A DNA stretch of 64,000 nt, taken from Mesostigma viride. Its lineage: Eukaryota > Streptophyta > Mesostigmatophyceae > Mesostigmatales > Mesostigmataceae. The stretch covers positions 2,784,837 through 2,848,836 of the forward strand of contig RPFO01000213.1 in the NCBI GenBank assembly GCA_009746045.1, written 5' to 3'. The stretch's first letter is position 1; every line of letters starts with the position of its first letter. Below, one piece after another: positions 11,646 to 31,479 of the stretch. Below the pieces are notes generated by a model. It was not told the DNA's origin, made no database searches, and worked only from the letters and a program-made list of their open reading frames with translations. Made by a program: the position numbers and the translations under genes.

Positions 11646-11989
11646 GGCTCGAAACACACGCCCTTCAATCAAGCCAGCTGTTTCCGGCCCCACCGTCTAG
11701 GTCATCTAGTCGCTCTTCACGTAAGCCAGCCATAATTTCAATGAACAAGGCTACGCATTTCCATCTCCATTCATATTCATCTTCCTAAACAACTCGAAAA
11801 CGCGGACCATGGTCCGCAAGCTACCATGGTCCGGATTCTCCCGACTTCTGGCCTGCGCTGGTTGTCTCCTTGATATAATCCTCATCATGCATCTTGAGCT
11901 GTCCTCTACTGTAATGGCAGACGAGGCGGTAGTGCACATAGCGGCTATTAAAAAATTAAATTATAATTAAATTATAATATGCCTCTAAT

Positions 11990-12235
11990 ATGACCTGGCC
12001 TGGCCCCCAGGGCATTCCCAAAAGGGTAGGGAAACATGTCGCGAACTACACCCAGATGTTGCTGGATGACCTACTACTGGTCCCAGCCCAGTTTGAATAC
12101 CGCATCCACTCTCTCTCCCTTCTTTGGACTGCCATGCAGAACAAGACGCGGTGGCAGAAGATTGTCAAGGCTCACACGCCCGACTCTGTGGGCAAGCCAC
12201 CTCCCCCCAAGAGGAGGAGGTGTTTTGATGAGTAG
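11990..12235 (+). pseudogene. LINE-like ORF C-terminal fragment
   Basis: A short open frame contains LLDDLLLVPAQFEYRIHSLS and TRWQKIVKAHTPDSVGKPPP and ends KRRRCFDE. Related ends lie on the minus strand at 12512-12703 and 17077-17322 and on the plus strand at 30636-30839. The repeated basic, Pro-rich tail suggests the C-terminus of a retroelement protein. The family is not established. Confidence 0.5.
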
Positions 12236-12317
12236 TAGGGTATAGTTAGGATTTTTCTAGACTATATAGGTAGATTAGCGTTAGGTTAGTTAGATTACGC
12301 GGCTCTCTCCACCCCAC

Positions 12318-12432
12318 CCATCCATCAAGGAATATGTGCTACATGATCTCCCAACGGAGGCATGTTATAATTTAATTTAATTTTTAAATCATATGCCTCC
12401 GTTGGGAGATCATGTAGCACATATTCCCTTGC
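12318..12432. repeat. Inverted repeat of LINE-tail sequence around an AT-rich centre
   Basis: An arm of about 45 bp holding GGAATATGTGCTACATGATC and CCCAACGGAGGCAT faces its reverse complement across an AT-rich centre (TTATAATTTAATTTAATTTT). Single-arm copies occur at 9985-10050, 16400-16440 and 36190-36230, where they end in TTAA-type tails. The structure looks like two tail copies joined head to head. Confidence 0.75.
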
Positions 12433-12511
12433 TGGATGGATGCCGGAGGTGGGCGAAGCCGTGAAACCGTTCGAACTAATCTAACTCTAAGCTAAGCTGA
12501 TCTAGAAAACC

Positions 12512-12703
12512 CTAGCTACGTCTACTCAGCAAAGCGCCCCTTCGATCCCGATCTTGGGGGGAGGGGGCTTGCCCACAGCTAGGGGCTGGGGTGTGAGCCT
12601 GGACAATCGTCCTCTTCTTGTTCTTACATATAGCAGTCCAAGCAAGAGAGAGGGAGTGAATGAGATGTTCAAACGGGGCTGGGACCACTAGGTCAGCCAA
12701 CAA
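12512..12703 (-). pseudogene. LINE-like ORF C-terminal fragment, opposite orientation
   Basis: Minus-strand homologue of the 11990-12235 fragment (LADLVVPAPFEHLIHSLSLA, then TIVQAHTPAPSCGQAP). It faces that fragment across the inverted repeat at 12318-12432, so the whole 11990-12790 block is roughly head to head. Confidence 0.5.
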
Positions 12704-12806
12704 CTGCTGTGGGTATAGGTCATGACATGTTTACCTACCCTTTTAGGAATGTCCTTGGGGCCAGGCCAGGTCAGGACATGCCGCCCTGGCTGGCCAAGCC
12801 GCTAGC

Positions 12807-14075
12807 CTAGTAGCGGCTATCCTTAGGGGCAATTAATAACCTCCACCTGCGGACTTCTACCCAGCATGCTCGCAATGGGCCGCGGGGGGCGTGGGGATAA
12901 AACAGTGAGCATGCCCCTCGATCTGAAAGGTGCTTATCGCAGACGGCAGCCCATTTCTCCGATCTATTATCAACTCCTTGATAATGCGAGCGCGGAGTAC
13001 AGATAGTCCCAAAAGCCCTTCTTGAGCAGTGCATCCTCATTCCTCAAGCAGTTGTGTCACATAGGTCCGGGTCGCGCTGCGTCGGTGCGGGGCGCGCGCA
13101 AGTTTGCCAGTGGGTTGCGACGGGACAAGGGGACCCTGCCATAGAGGACGGGAGGAGGTGTCTAGTACCTGGTTGGCCAGTCCTAAGCGCGGCTGCCCGC
13201 AGGGCCCACATCGCCGATACCGGGTATTCACCTGGTCTGCATGTGTGGGCAAGATGGCCGGCAAAGATCGATCGAGGAGGAGGCGGTGTCGGATGACCAG
13301 TATGGGTGACTAGAGGGAGCTCGCACAGCTCGGCCCGGGTGCGGCGCTAGCTCTTGTTAGCGGACGCCGAGGATCCGCCGAGGATGAGTGACGGAGCGCA
13401 TGTTCGAGTGATGGTGCCGTCAAGCTGCTTCCTAGATCAGCGCCTGGTACGTCCATGCAGGATCCACGCCTCGCAGCCATAAAAGAGGATATGCTGAGGA
13501 CTGAAGGGCCTTGAAGGCAGAATGCGCTTGTGCCGCTCACTCGATCACGTAGCGACATGTCCAGAACCTGTCGAGGCGGCGCGGAGGGCCGCCCAGACCT
13601 GGCCATGCAAATATGCGAGTGTTGATGTCGTCAGCTGTGGAGGGGAGCCAGCTTCCAAGGAGCTTTCAGTCGCCGACTGAAAGCCGGCCGGCCGGGGGCC
13701 GGATGGGGCTTCCGTCCAGCAAGAGCTAGGAGGGTGGGTGGGGTGACCAGTCCCAGCGGGGAAGCCGATAGATGCATGGCCATGACCTCCCCGCTGCCCC
13801 GGCCGGTTTTCTTGCTGATATCATAAGCCCCACTGGTGCCGCCCGCGCTTCCAGTGATGTAAGCTATCTAGCCAGGGTTGGGCGGACTCCAGGGTCTCCA
13901 CGAGCGTCGTGCCATTACTCATCAGCGTAGCCTCAAATCGCTCAGCTAGTCGGTAGGGTGGGTCTACCCCGCCGTAGCTAGCTGGCCAGCGTACTCCATG
14001 ATCTCGATCCCCGGCGGGCGCCCCTCGGCACCGGCCTGGCCCAGGCAACTGAAGCGCTCGGGCTCTGATCGTTTC
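12807..14075 (-). pseudogene. Non-LTR reverse transcriptase, copy 2 (many micro-insertions)
   Basis: This stretch aligns over its length with copy 1 (10425-11450). The equivalents of EKWAAICDKHLPEG (about 12950), VDPPYRL and TTLVETPESAQLWLDSL (about 13860-13975) are visible in different frames. It is broken by dozens of short insertions of 2-12 bp relative to copy 1, many creating or doubling palindromic tetramers. It has no usable frame. Confidence 0.8.
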
Positions 14076-14133
14076 ATCATGCATGCATATATCCTGAACG
14101 ACGCGACAGACGTACACAGATATCAGCTAGACT

Positions 14134-14625
14134 GGCCGGGCCCACTTCAAATGTTCCGAAAAGTGTGACACTTTTTGTCGTTTTTTGGACTTTTTCGACG
14201 ATCGTCACTCTGCAGAGTGATTCGTCGTGCGAAATCGTGCAAAATTGTGCGAAATTTGCTGAAATCGTGGGAAATTTGCTGAAATCGTGCGAAATTGTGC
14301 GAAATTTGCTGAAATCGTGCGAAATTTCATGTGAAAAATGTCGACGGTAAAAAGTTTTGATGTGCACAACGTGCGTGAATTCATGCGAAATTTTGTCAAA
14401 CGTCACTCCCCAAAACGACCCTTGGTTGAAATCCATGCGAAATCGTGCGAAATCATGCAAAGTTGTGCGAAATCGTGCGAAATCGTGCAAAAATGTGTGA
14501 AAATTTTGCGAAAATCACGCGAAAATCACGCGACCTCGTGCGAAATTTTAATTTTTTTTGCGAAAATAGCGAAAAAGTGTCACACACTTGGCTTGGACGG
14601 CGGAACATTTGAAGTGGGCCCGGCC
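14134..14625. mobile_element. 492-bp inverted-repeat element (MITE-like)
   Basis: Its 25-bp terminal inverted repeats match perfectly: 14134-14158 begins GGCCGGGCCCACTTCAAATG and 14601-14625 is its reverse complement. Similarity continues inward as GTGTGACACTTTTT against AAAAAGTGTCACAC. The interior is an irregular array of the word GTGCGAAAT and variants. There is no transposase ORF, so it is non-autonomous. A target duplication is unclear: CTAGA-like sequence flanks both ends. Confidence 0.85.
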
Positions 14626-14841
14626 CTCTAGAGGCTCGAACTACTATATGTACGGTCATGGAATCTCCAGATTTCCTGCTTGCGCTGCATGGTTCAGCCC
14701 TCATTGATGATATCATTGATATGTATACGTGTTGCCCTATAGTTCGTTACACCCTACACCCTTCCACCTTGCACCGGCTTTTTGAATGAATTAATTAACA
14801 CACCGGGAGCGAAGTGCGCTAACTAGTCCCGTTGGGGATCG

Positions 14842-15375
14842 TCATGGATTACAATAATAAAGCTGTTCATCCCTGTACATATCATCGCACACTGGGAAGG
14901 GGGAGCGGAGACACCTGTCTTCCCTCATGCCCGGAAGCAAGCCACAGCTGCAATCGATCGAATTACTGCTCACGTACGTCGGAGGAGAGTCTGGCATAAC
15001 TGTGGGTGCACTGATGCTGAAACGTGAGTGCCGGTGACATGGCAGCGCCGTTGCTGGTTTTTGAGCTTGAGAGAGCGTTTGCATGACCCTGTTGAAAGGG
15101 AGAACCGGGGATATCGAACCATCAGTAATTAATTGATTGAGCACGCGCTCCTGCTGGGGAGTCACAGAGCACATGTATACACAAAGTGCTTCATTTCATC
15201 CCTGTATGTTGCACACTGCATGCAGGGAAGGGGGCAGAGGCACCCGTCTTCACTCCATGCCCGGAGGCAAGCCGCAGCTCTGCAATCGAAACAATACTCA
15301 TGAGGAGAGGATCTGGCATAAGTGTGGGTGCACTGTAATCAGCTGAAAAATGCCTGTGGGTGACATGGTGGGGCC
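14842..15375. repeat. Diverged tandem duplication, about 335-bp period
   Basis: The segment at about 14862-15045 (CATCCCTGTACATATCATCG, then GGGAAGGGGG, CATGCCCGGAAGCAAGCC, TGTGGGTGCACTG) recurs at about 15196-15370 with substitutions and small indels. No protein family was recognised in either copy. Confidence 0.65.
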
Positions 15376-15699
15376 ATGCAGCTGGCACAATAAAACTGTA
15401 GACTGAAGTGTGTGGACCGTAGACATGCGGGTGCATAGGCTGAAAAACTGAAGGTGGCCGGTAGTATGCCATACACGGCGCTACGAAGGCTGGCCATGCA
15501 GGCCGGCTAGGCCCAGCTACGTACATCAACATCACACAACCCTAGATCTGAACCTAGTGTAGACATCATGGATAGTCATTCCTGCATGTCACGTGCGTGG
15601 AACCCTGCATAGGCCTTATCTCGTCGAGCGCTGCCTAATCAGTATATAAGAAATGCGAGGCACATGTGTACATACCAGTAATTATACTAAGCATGTACC

Positions 15700-16910
15700 C
15701 TTATACTAAGACTCTAGTGACCGGTCGGTGGAAAACCCTACATTCAGGACCGGTCGGAGCATCCTGATGACTGTGCCGTTCAGCTGGGTGACAACCAGCT
15801 GGTCCGTGAGCGTCCAGGCCTCGGCCCCATATGTCAGACGTGAGCACCGTGAGGACCAAGACCTTAATTGAAGAGCACTCGATCGCTTGCGGTCCTCGCC
15901 TATATAGGTCCTTCGAGTGCCAGTAGGTGTTGAGCGAGCGCCGAGCGGAGCCTAGCCCATGCAGGCCAGGCCGATGCCAGCTAGGGTGTCCACATCGTCG
16001 GCTGTGTCCGGGAGCATGCTCCCCATGCAACAGTTCGAAGGGGTCACGGATCGAAGGTCATGCACCTCAGATTAGTCGAGCAGCCGCGGGAGCGGCGGGC
16101 GACTGGTAGCACCAATCACCATGATCGCTTCAGTTTTCACGCTAAGCTCCAGCCCTACCGCCCGAGAGCCTCCAAGCCCACACAGTCCAATCAGGTCCTT
16201 GAATGTGCTCGGGGCACTCAATATGAGTGAGGGTCACTGGTATCATCCGCACACGGGCTCCCCTTAGCTGGGAGTTGCCCGAGACTCTGGGTGGTGCAGG
16301 TGCCCTAGTGCAACTAGAGCAAGTGTTGTTTACATTCCCACCCTTGCAGGAAGTAGCTTAGAATGCATATTATAGGCTCATATGCCCCCTCTCTGGGCTA
16401 GATGTGCTACATATACTCCCAACGGAGTTATGTTCCTAATTCATTAATTAATTAATTAATCATCCGCACAAATCAGGTCGGACAGGCGATAACCCGGCGG
16501 CAGGGCCATCGCCGCCCATGCTACGGTGGTTAAGGATGTCCCGCCAAGCCACTGAGGCTCAAACGGTCCAACCCCGAGCAGCATAGCGCGCACGTGCTTG
16601 GCGCACGACGTGATCCACGACAGTAGAAACAGATCGATATAGGGACAGGACACAACCTTGCCGGCACGGTCCGGGCGTGGTGAAGGGAAAATGGTGGGGT
16701 GGTGCCTTCCGCAGTACGTCCTCGCGCACTACTGCTTGTGAACCCTCATAAAGCCAGCGAATCGGCAGCGATAAATGGTAGCGCCGCATGCACGCGGTCC
16801 AGAGCCAGCATGGCCCAAAGAGCCTCCCAGAGGACCATGTCAAAAGTCTTGGCATACTCGACAAAAATTATGAAGACCATGGGGCATGATGCAGACGCTA
16901 TTTGCAACTT
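15700..16910 (-). pseudogene. Non-LTR reverse transcriptase, copy 3 (frameshifted, interrupted)
   Basis: Minus-strand fragments in order: FVEYAKTFDMVLWEALWAML (RT box with D) near 16860-16800, CRQGCVLSLYRS near 16660, and YRLSDLICADD near 16480. The thumb-like remainder appears at 16240-15700. The catalytic box is CADD rather than YADD. The gene is split between ADD and the following residue by a 206-bp LINE tail at 16253-16458. Frame changes are numerous. Confidence 0.75.
16253..16458 (+). mobile_element. 5'-truncated LINE tail with 11-bp target duplication
   Basis: The insert starts ACGGGCTCCCCTTAGCTGGG and ends in an ATTAATTAATTAAT tail. The 11 bases ATCATCCGCAC stand on both sides (16242-16252 and 16459-16469). 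Removing the insert with one copy rejoins the interrupted RT (copy 3) directly after its ADD box. The same 3' sequence ends the ORF1-only element at 36028-36252. Confidence 0.85.
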
Positions 16911-16956
16911 TCGTGCAATTATCAAAGAGACAACGTGCAATTATGTTTCTAATGAG

Positions 16957-17037
16957 ATTAGCATCTAGTACTCCGTGGCATGCCCATGCGCACATGTCAT
17001 GTGCGCATGGGCATGCCACGGAGTACTAGATGCTAAT
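16957..17037. repeat. Perfect palindrome, 40-bp arms, 1-bp spacer
   Basis: The left arm (16957-16996) begins ATTAGCATCTAGTACTCCGT and the right arm (16998-17037) is its exact reverse complement; the single spacer base is T17 at 16997. The arms come from the dispersed repeat seen in direct orientation at 10060-10410. Confidence 0.9.
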
Positions 17038-17076
17038 GTCAGACACGCAAGTACTTACTTATTTAAGTACTATAGT

Positions 17077-17322
17077 CTAGATAAGTAGATGGGGCCGGAC
17101 CCTATACTGAGCGGTCTTGCGTGGGGTATATGCTTCCCATGGGAGCAAATGCGCTTCTTCCCCACAGCAGGGGGGTCGTTGTCTTCTACTATCTGAGCCC
17201 ACTTGGCCTTGTCCGCTGCATCGATTTTTCCAAATCACGGAGAGGCCTTCACCATATGCTCTATCAGTTGCTCTTAGAATGTGCTGGCCTTGCGGCGTCT
17301 GGCATCGCTGGGCCCGTCCCAC
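17077..17322 (-). pseudogene. LINE-like C-terminal fragment
   Basis: The minus frame includes GEGLSVIWKNRCSGQGQV and matches the plus-strand fragment at 30636-30839 (GPGLSVIWKKMQDKAKW). It lies directly beside the palindrome made of the same dispersed repeat. It is a retroelement remnant. Confidence 0.5.
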
Positions 17323-17399
17323 GGAGGAGGTGCCTGCCCGGCTGAGGGGGCCACAGCCCTGCGGTTGGGCCCCGCGGCGTGTCTAGCTGGCGCAGATCC

Positions 17400-18330
17400 T
17401 TATGGGCATGCATTTTCTCTTGTTTGTCAACTTTTCCTGCAAATATATTTTGATGATTTTCGTGAGTAATACTTGTTTAACTTAGTATTCATAGTTGGAA
17501 AACTATATCACATAGTACAATCACACTACTATAATTAATTCAAAAATTAAATATATCATGGACATGCATGACAAATGCTGACCTGCGCTGGTTGTCTCCT
17601 TGATATCATGGACATGCATGACAAATGCTGACATCCGTGGGCACCGTGAATTCAAATGCGCCATATGTACAATGTTCACGGAGCAGGATGCACCCACATG
17701 CCACCTCTATCGACACCCCTGATCAAGCTTGAGCTCTAGGTAGGAACCACTGCCATGTGAAAGTATGTCCATACCCGGCCATCAGATATTCTCCCCAAAC
17801 ACGCAGACATCCGCCCTTGTGGATGGGCAGGTGTTTCTGTGTGAACTCGACCTGTCATAGCCCATGCATGTGCTTGTCCATGGTGTGACGGGCGGGTTAT
17901 CCCAATTCAACAAGTGGATCCGATGGGATGACCACCACCAATTCTGAGTTGGCAGTTCCTTGGAATGGGTCAAATTTGTGCAAACCCATGGGCAGTTGCA
18001 GCCGTTGGCATACACAAATACTAGGGAATCCCCATCATTGCAAAGCGGTGGGACAGCATTCTCATTGCAGCCCAGGCCCTAATGGGCAAGTAGGTACTTT
18101 GCTGGCACACGGTGTACAGCCCCAAGTGTGTGTACAGTAACTTGGGCTGGCACTCCTGCGTGGCGCATGTAGTCTCTTCAGCTGGCATCGTAGCCGTCAT
18201 GTGCTGTATGGTTGACAGAAATTCTGAGAACGGACCCTCTGGTAGAGAGAGCTAGCGCCATGCAACACATTACGTACGAGATTGCATGTGTTAAAGATGC
18301 AGTTATGGGCAGCTTGAGCTCTTTCCCTGC
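17400..18330. other. AT-rich spacer with one small direct repeat
   Basis: No gene is supported. A 28-bp direct repeat (ATCATGGACATGCATGACAA and following) occurs at about 17555 and 17606. The words between the copies (GCGCTGGTTGTCTCCTTGAT) also occur at 11855 beside LINE copy 1. Confidence 0.5.
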
Positions 18331-18337
18331 GTGACGA

Positions 18338-19048
18338 TCAGCTGGGGGCTTTGGACGGCCCTGTAGGCGGCTCGGCGACCGAGTTTACACAGTCCATTGA
18401 GCAGAAATAGGCCATCACGGGTATCGTCTCCATGGGCGGGTCCGGTTTGTGCAAGTCTTCCGGTTTTATCCCATAGTAGTGGACCTGGATGGATGGATAG
18501 AAATGGCCCCTGCGTATTTCCGCGCAGCACCGTTGCCCTGTCTCAGGTACTATACCGTGGCAGTCCAATGTTTCCTTGTTGCAGCCGTGGCACCGGAAGC
18601 TATCTTCCTCCGCCTCCGCATCGTCTGGGACACGCCGCATGGCCCACTCGTCATCTCTAGTGGTGGCAACACTGTCAGTAATGTCGATGACATTGCTGTG
18701 CTGCATACGGAGGGATGCAACATTCGAGGATTTGCCACAGTTGGCGCAGGGGAACGACACAGGCAAGCAGCAATTACGAGACACAACGTTAGTGCATAAT
18801 ATGCGAATTTCCGGAAACATGAGGAACGTACACGGCAGCTCGACGCGACTAGCCTGATCAACAGCTGGAAGAAGCTCGCACATCCGGCACGCGCATGCTA
18901 CCTGGCGATATAACTTAGTGCCCCTGGAAGTATTTAACTGCACTAAAGAGCTCTGGAAACTGGCGCGGTGTATCTCAGCATCCCTTGTGGCGATATATTG
19001 AGGCAATTGGCAACGGCACCCTGCAACAATAATTTTGAGCACTGACAT
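18338..19048 (-). CDS. Unrecognised Cys-rich protein, 236 residues
   Basis: An uninterrupted ATG-to-stop minus-strand frame. It carries several paired cysteines: GCRC near residue 11, CACRMC near 52, CANCGK near 99, CHGCNKETLDCHG near 153, and CSMDC near 217. A conserved-looking stretch (RRGHFYPSIQVHYYG) sits near residue 180. The pattern suggests zinc binding. No family is recognised, and no intron, promoter or partner gene is evident. It could be a host gene, a single exon, or an element-derived ORF. The flanks are spacer on both sides. Confidence 0.5.
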   Translation of the reverse strand: MSVLKIIVAGCRCQLPQYIATRDAEIHRASFQSSLVQLNTSRGTKLYRQVACACRMCELLPAVDQASRVELPCTFLMFPEIRILCTNVVSRNCCLPVSFPCANCGKSSNVASLRMQHSNVIDITDSVATTRDDEWAMRRVPDDAEAEEDSFRCHGCNKETLDCHGIVPETGQRCCAEIRRGHFYPSIQVHYYGIKPEDLHKPDPPMETIPVMAYFCSMDCVNSVAEPPTGPSKAPS

Positions 19049-19049
19049 G

Positions 19050-20117
19050 GAGAAAACCGGCTAGGATCAAGACACGTGCATGCGCATGACGTCGGCTAGT
19101 AACTGCTACGAGTACCGGAATTCATGTTTGCTCATGCCGATTACCTTGATGAGCAATTCCGCGTCATCGTTCCGCTTGGATAGATCTTCCCAGCTTTCTG
19201 TCCGACTTCGCTGTGAACCATGGCCATTCGACGCTCCATCAAAAATGCCCATGGTAGTAAAACAATTTTGCCCGAGAACTTGATTTAATATAATTAGGTC
19301 GAATCACACGTCAAATCAAGCTGTGGGCTGCCTGCATCCTGTCAAATTGCTGGTATTCGTAGGATGTCGGGTGACGGCTGCCCTCCACACCATGGATTTA
19401 TGCGACTTTGGTAGCAGACCCAACAGCCTCGACTCTTCTTTTCTATCGACATCAGACGAGGAAATACGGATCACTGGTGGCATGCGCGGTTGGTCTCCAC
19501 ACAATCAGTATCTTACTGATGTATGTAACGACGTCAGAACGCCAACTGGCGGTGCTCTTCCACGCCGCAAGTCAGTGATCGGTTATAATAATTAGCCTGT
19601 CCGGCGTTGAGTTGAGTTGAGTTGAGTTTATTCCCGCGCCGGTGGTCCTGTCCGGCGTGGGAATCAACAACAACAACAACAAACAGCCAGCTGGGATTTG
19701 CGAGTAATAAAAGTAATAATTACTTGTGAACGCCCACTGGCCAGTGGCCACAAGCCCACAACATGTTCAACCGTTGACATCCGAAAGCATTAAACTTGAA
19801 GCGTCAGCCAGCCTTGATTCAAGGCATGGTGGCATTAATAATTATTGGATGGTGGCAAATTAATTATTGGCACCACGCCTGCCGCACGACTTCGGAAAGG
19901 ATGACAATGGCTGACTTCGAAAAGAATTACATGACGAACGCAATTCAATTGAGCCATAGCGCGAAATGGGCTCCCTACGAATGCGCTAAAAGTATGCTGG
20001 AAATTGCCGCTAAATCCCATACCATGGTCCCTTGGAAGCCAGTTCGTCGCGTAGCCTACTGCAAACCTTCTTGGTTCGCTCAGTCGAGACTCTCCGAAAC
20101 TTTTAACTTCTCCATAT
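19050..20117. other. Spacer upstream of the PGAP1-like gene
   Basis: The stretch holds a TTGAG simple repeat (about 19605-19630) and a CAA run (about 19668-19682). Open frames here on both strands show no recognisable domain and overlap one another. Any promoter or 5' untranslated exon of the downstream gene would lie in this interval, but none can be pointed to. Confidence 0.4.
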
Positions 20118-30542
<10,425 letters not shown>

Positions 30543-30599
30543 AGTGTGGGAGGGGTCAGTGAAAAACTGGGCCTGAGGGACCCCCTCGAGCGCGGTTGG

Positions 30600-30839
30600 C
30601 TCTCATGGGCCACATAGACATAAATAAGTAAGCACTTGAGTGTCATGCGCATGGGCATGCCGCAGAGAACATTCAAAGCGCAACTGATAGAGGGTATGGG
30701 GGGCCCAGGCCTCTCTGTGATTTGGAAAAAGATGCAGGACAAGGCCAAGTGGGCCCAGGTAGTAGAGGACGACGACCCCCCTGCTGTGGGTAAGAAGCGT
30801 ATTTGCTGCAGTGGGAAGCATGCCCGGCGAGACCGCTAG
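30600..30839 (+). pseudogene. Dispersed-repeat fragment with LINE-like C-terminus
   Basis: This begins with the word AAGTAAGCACTTGAGTGTCA, then the frame GPGLSVIWKKMQDKAKW and VEDDDPPAVGKKR. It is the direct counterpart of the inverted copy at 17077-17322. It starts about 60 bp after the PGAP1-like stop codon. Confidence 0.55.
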
Positions 30840-30929
30840 GGATCGGCCCATCTACTTAGAATAGATAGACTAGACCGGTAGTAATGTGTGTACCATCCAT
30901 CCATCAGGCAACTACAAGGGGGTATGCAT

Positions 30930-31450
30930 TCAAATGCACCCCTTCAGCTTTTCATGCGGCTCATCCTGAACCGCCTGCGCACTGCCTTGGACAGCAACCT
31001 CAACGAGACTCAGCTCGATCGGCTTCTGTCCTGGCCGCAACACAGCAATAGCGCTCTTCGCTACTCGCCGCCTGGTGGAAGAACTGCACCGCCTCCAACC
31101 TGGTGAGTACGTCCCCTTAATGCACCTTGTGCTGGTGGACTTCATCAAAGCCTTCGATCGACTCGGTTTTCTGCTCTGCGCAGTGGGACATCCTCGCTTT
31201 GTTCCGGATCCCCCTCCCCCTTATTGTCATTCGCTACCTGTATATGAAGGGTCCACCACCTCGGTGCGCACTTCCTACAAGTCCACGCCACCCTGCCCTC
31301 TTCAGAAGGGTGTGTGGCAGGGCTGCGTGCTCTCACCATACCTGTTCACTATTGTGGTTGATTACGTAATGATTCAGGAGCGCAAGCGGTTTGCTTGCAT
31401 CGCGGGTAGGGAACCCGGGGTGAAAGTCGCCAACTTGAGTTCTGGCATGG
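30930..31450 (+). pseudogene. Non-LTR reverse transcriptase fragment, plus strand
   Basis: In two frames one sees RLILNRLRTALDSNLNETQ (RT domain 1-2), VLVDFIKAFDRLG (aspartate box), and GVWQGCVLSPYLFTIVVDYV. It ends before the YADD box. A change of frame occurs near 31060. It joins abruptly at about 31480 to a 24-bp word repeated three times (TGTGTCGACCAACGCCTCCA) and then to an ORF1 fragment. Confidence 0.8.
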
Positions 31451-31479
31451 CGGGGCGGACACGGAGATTAGGCAAGCGG

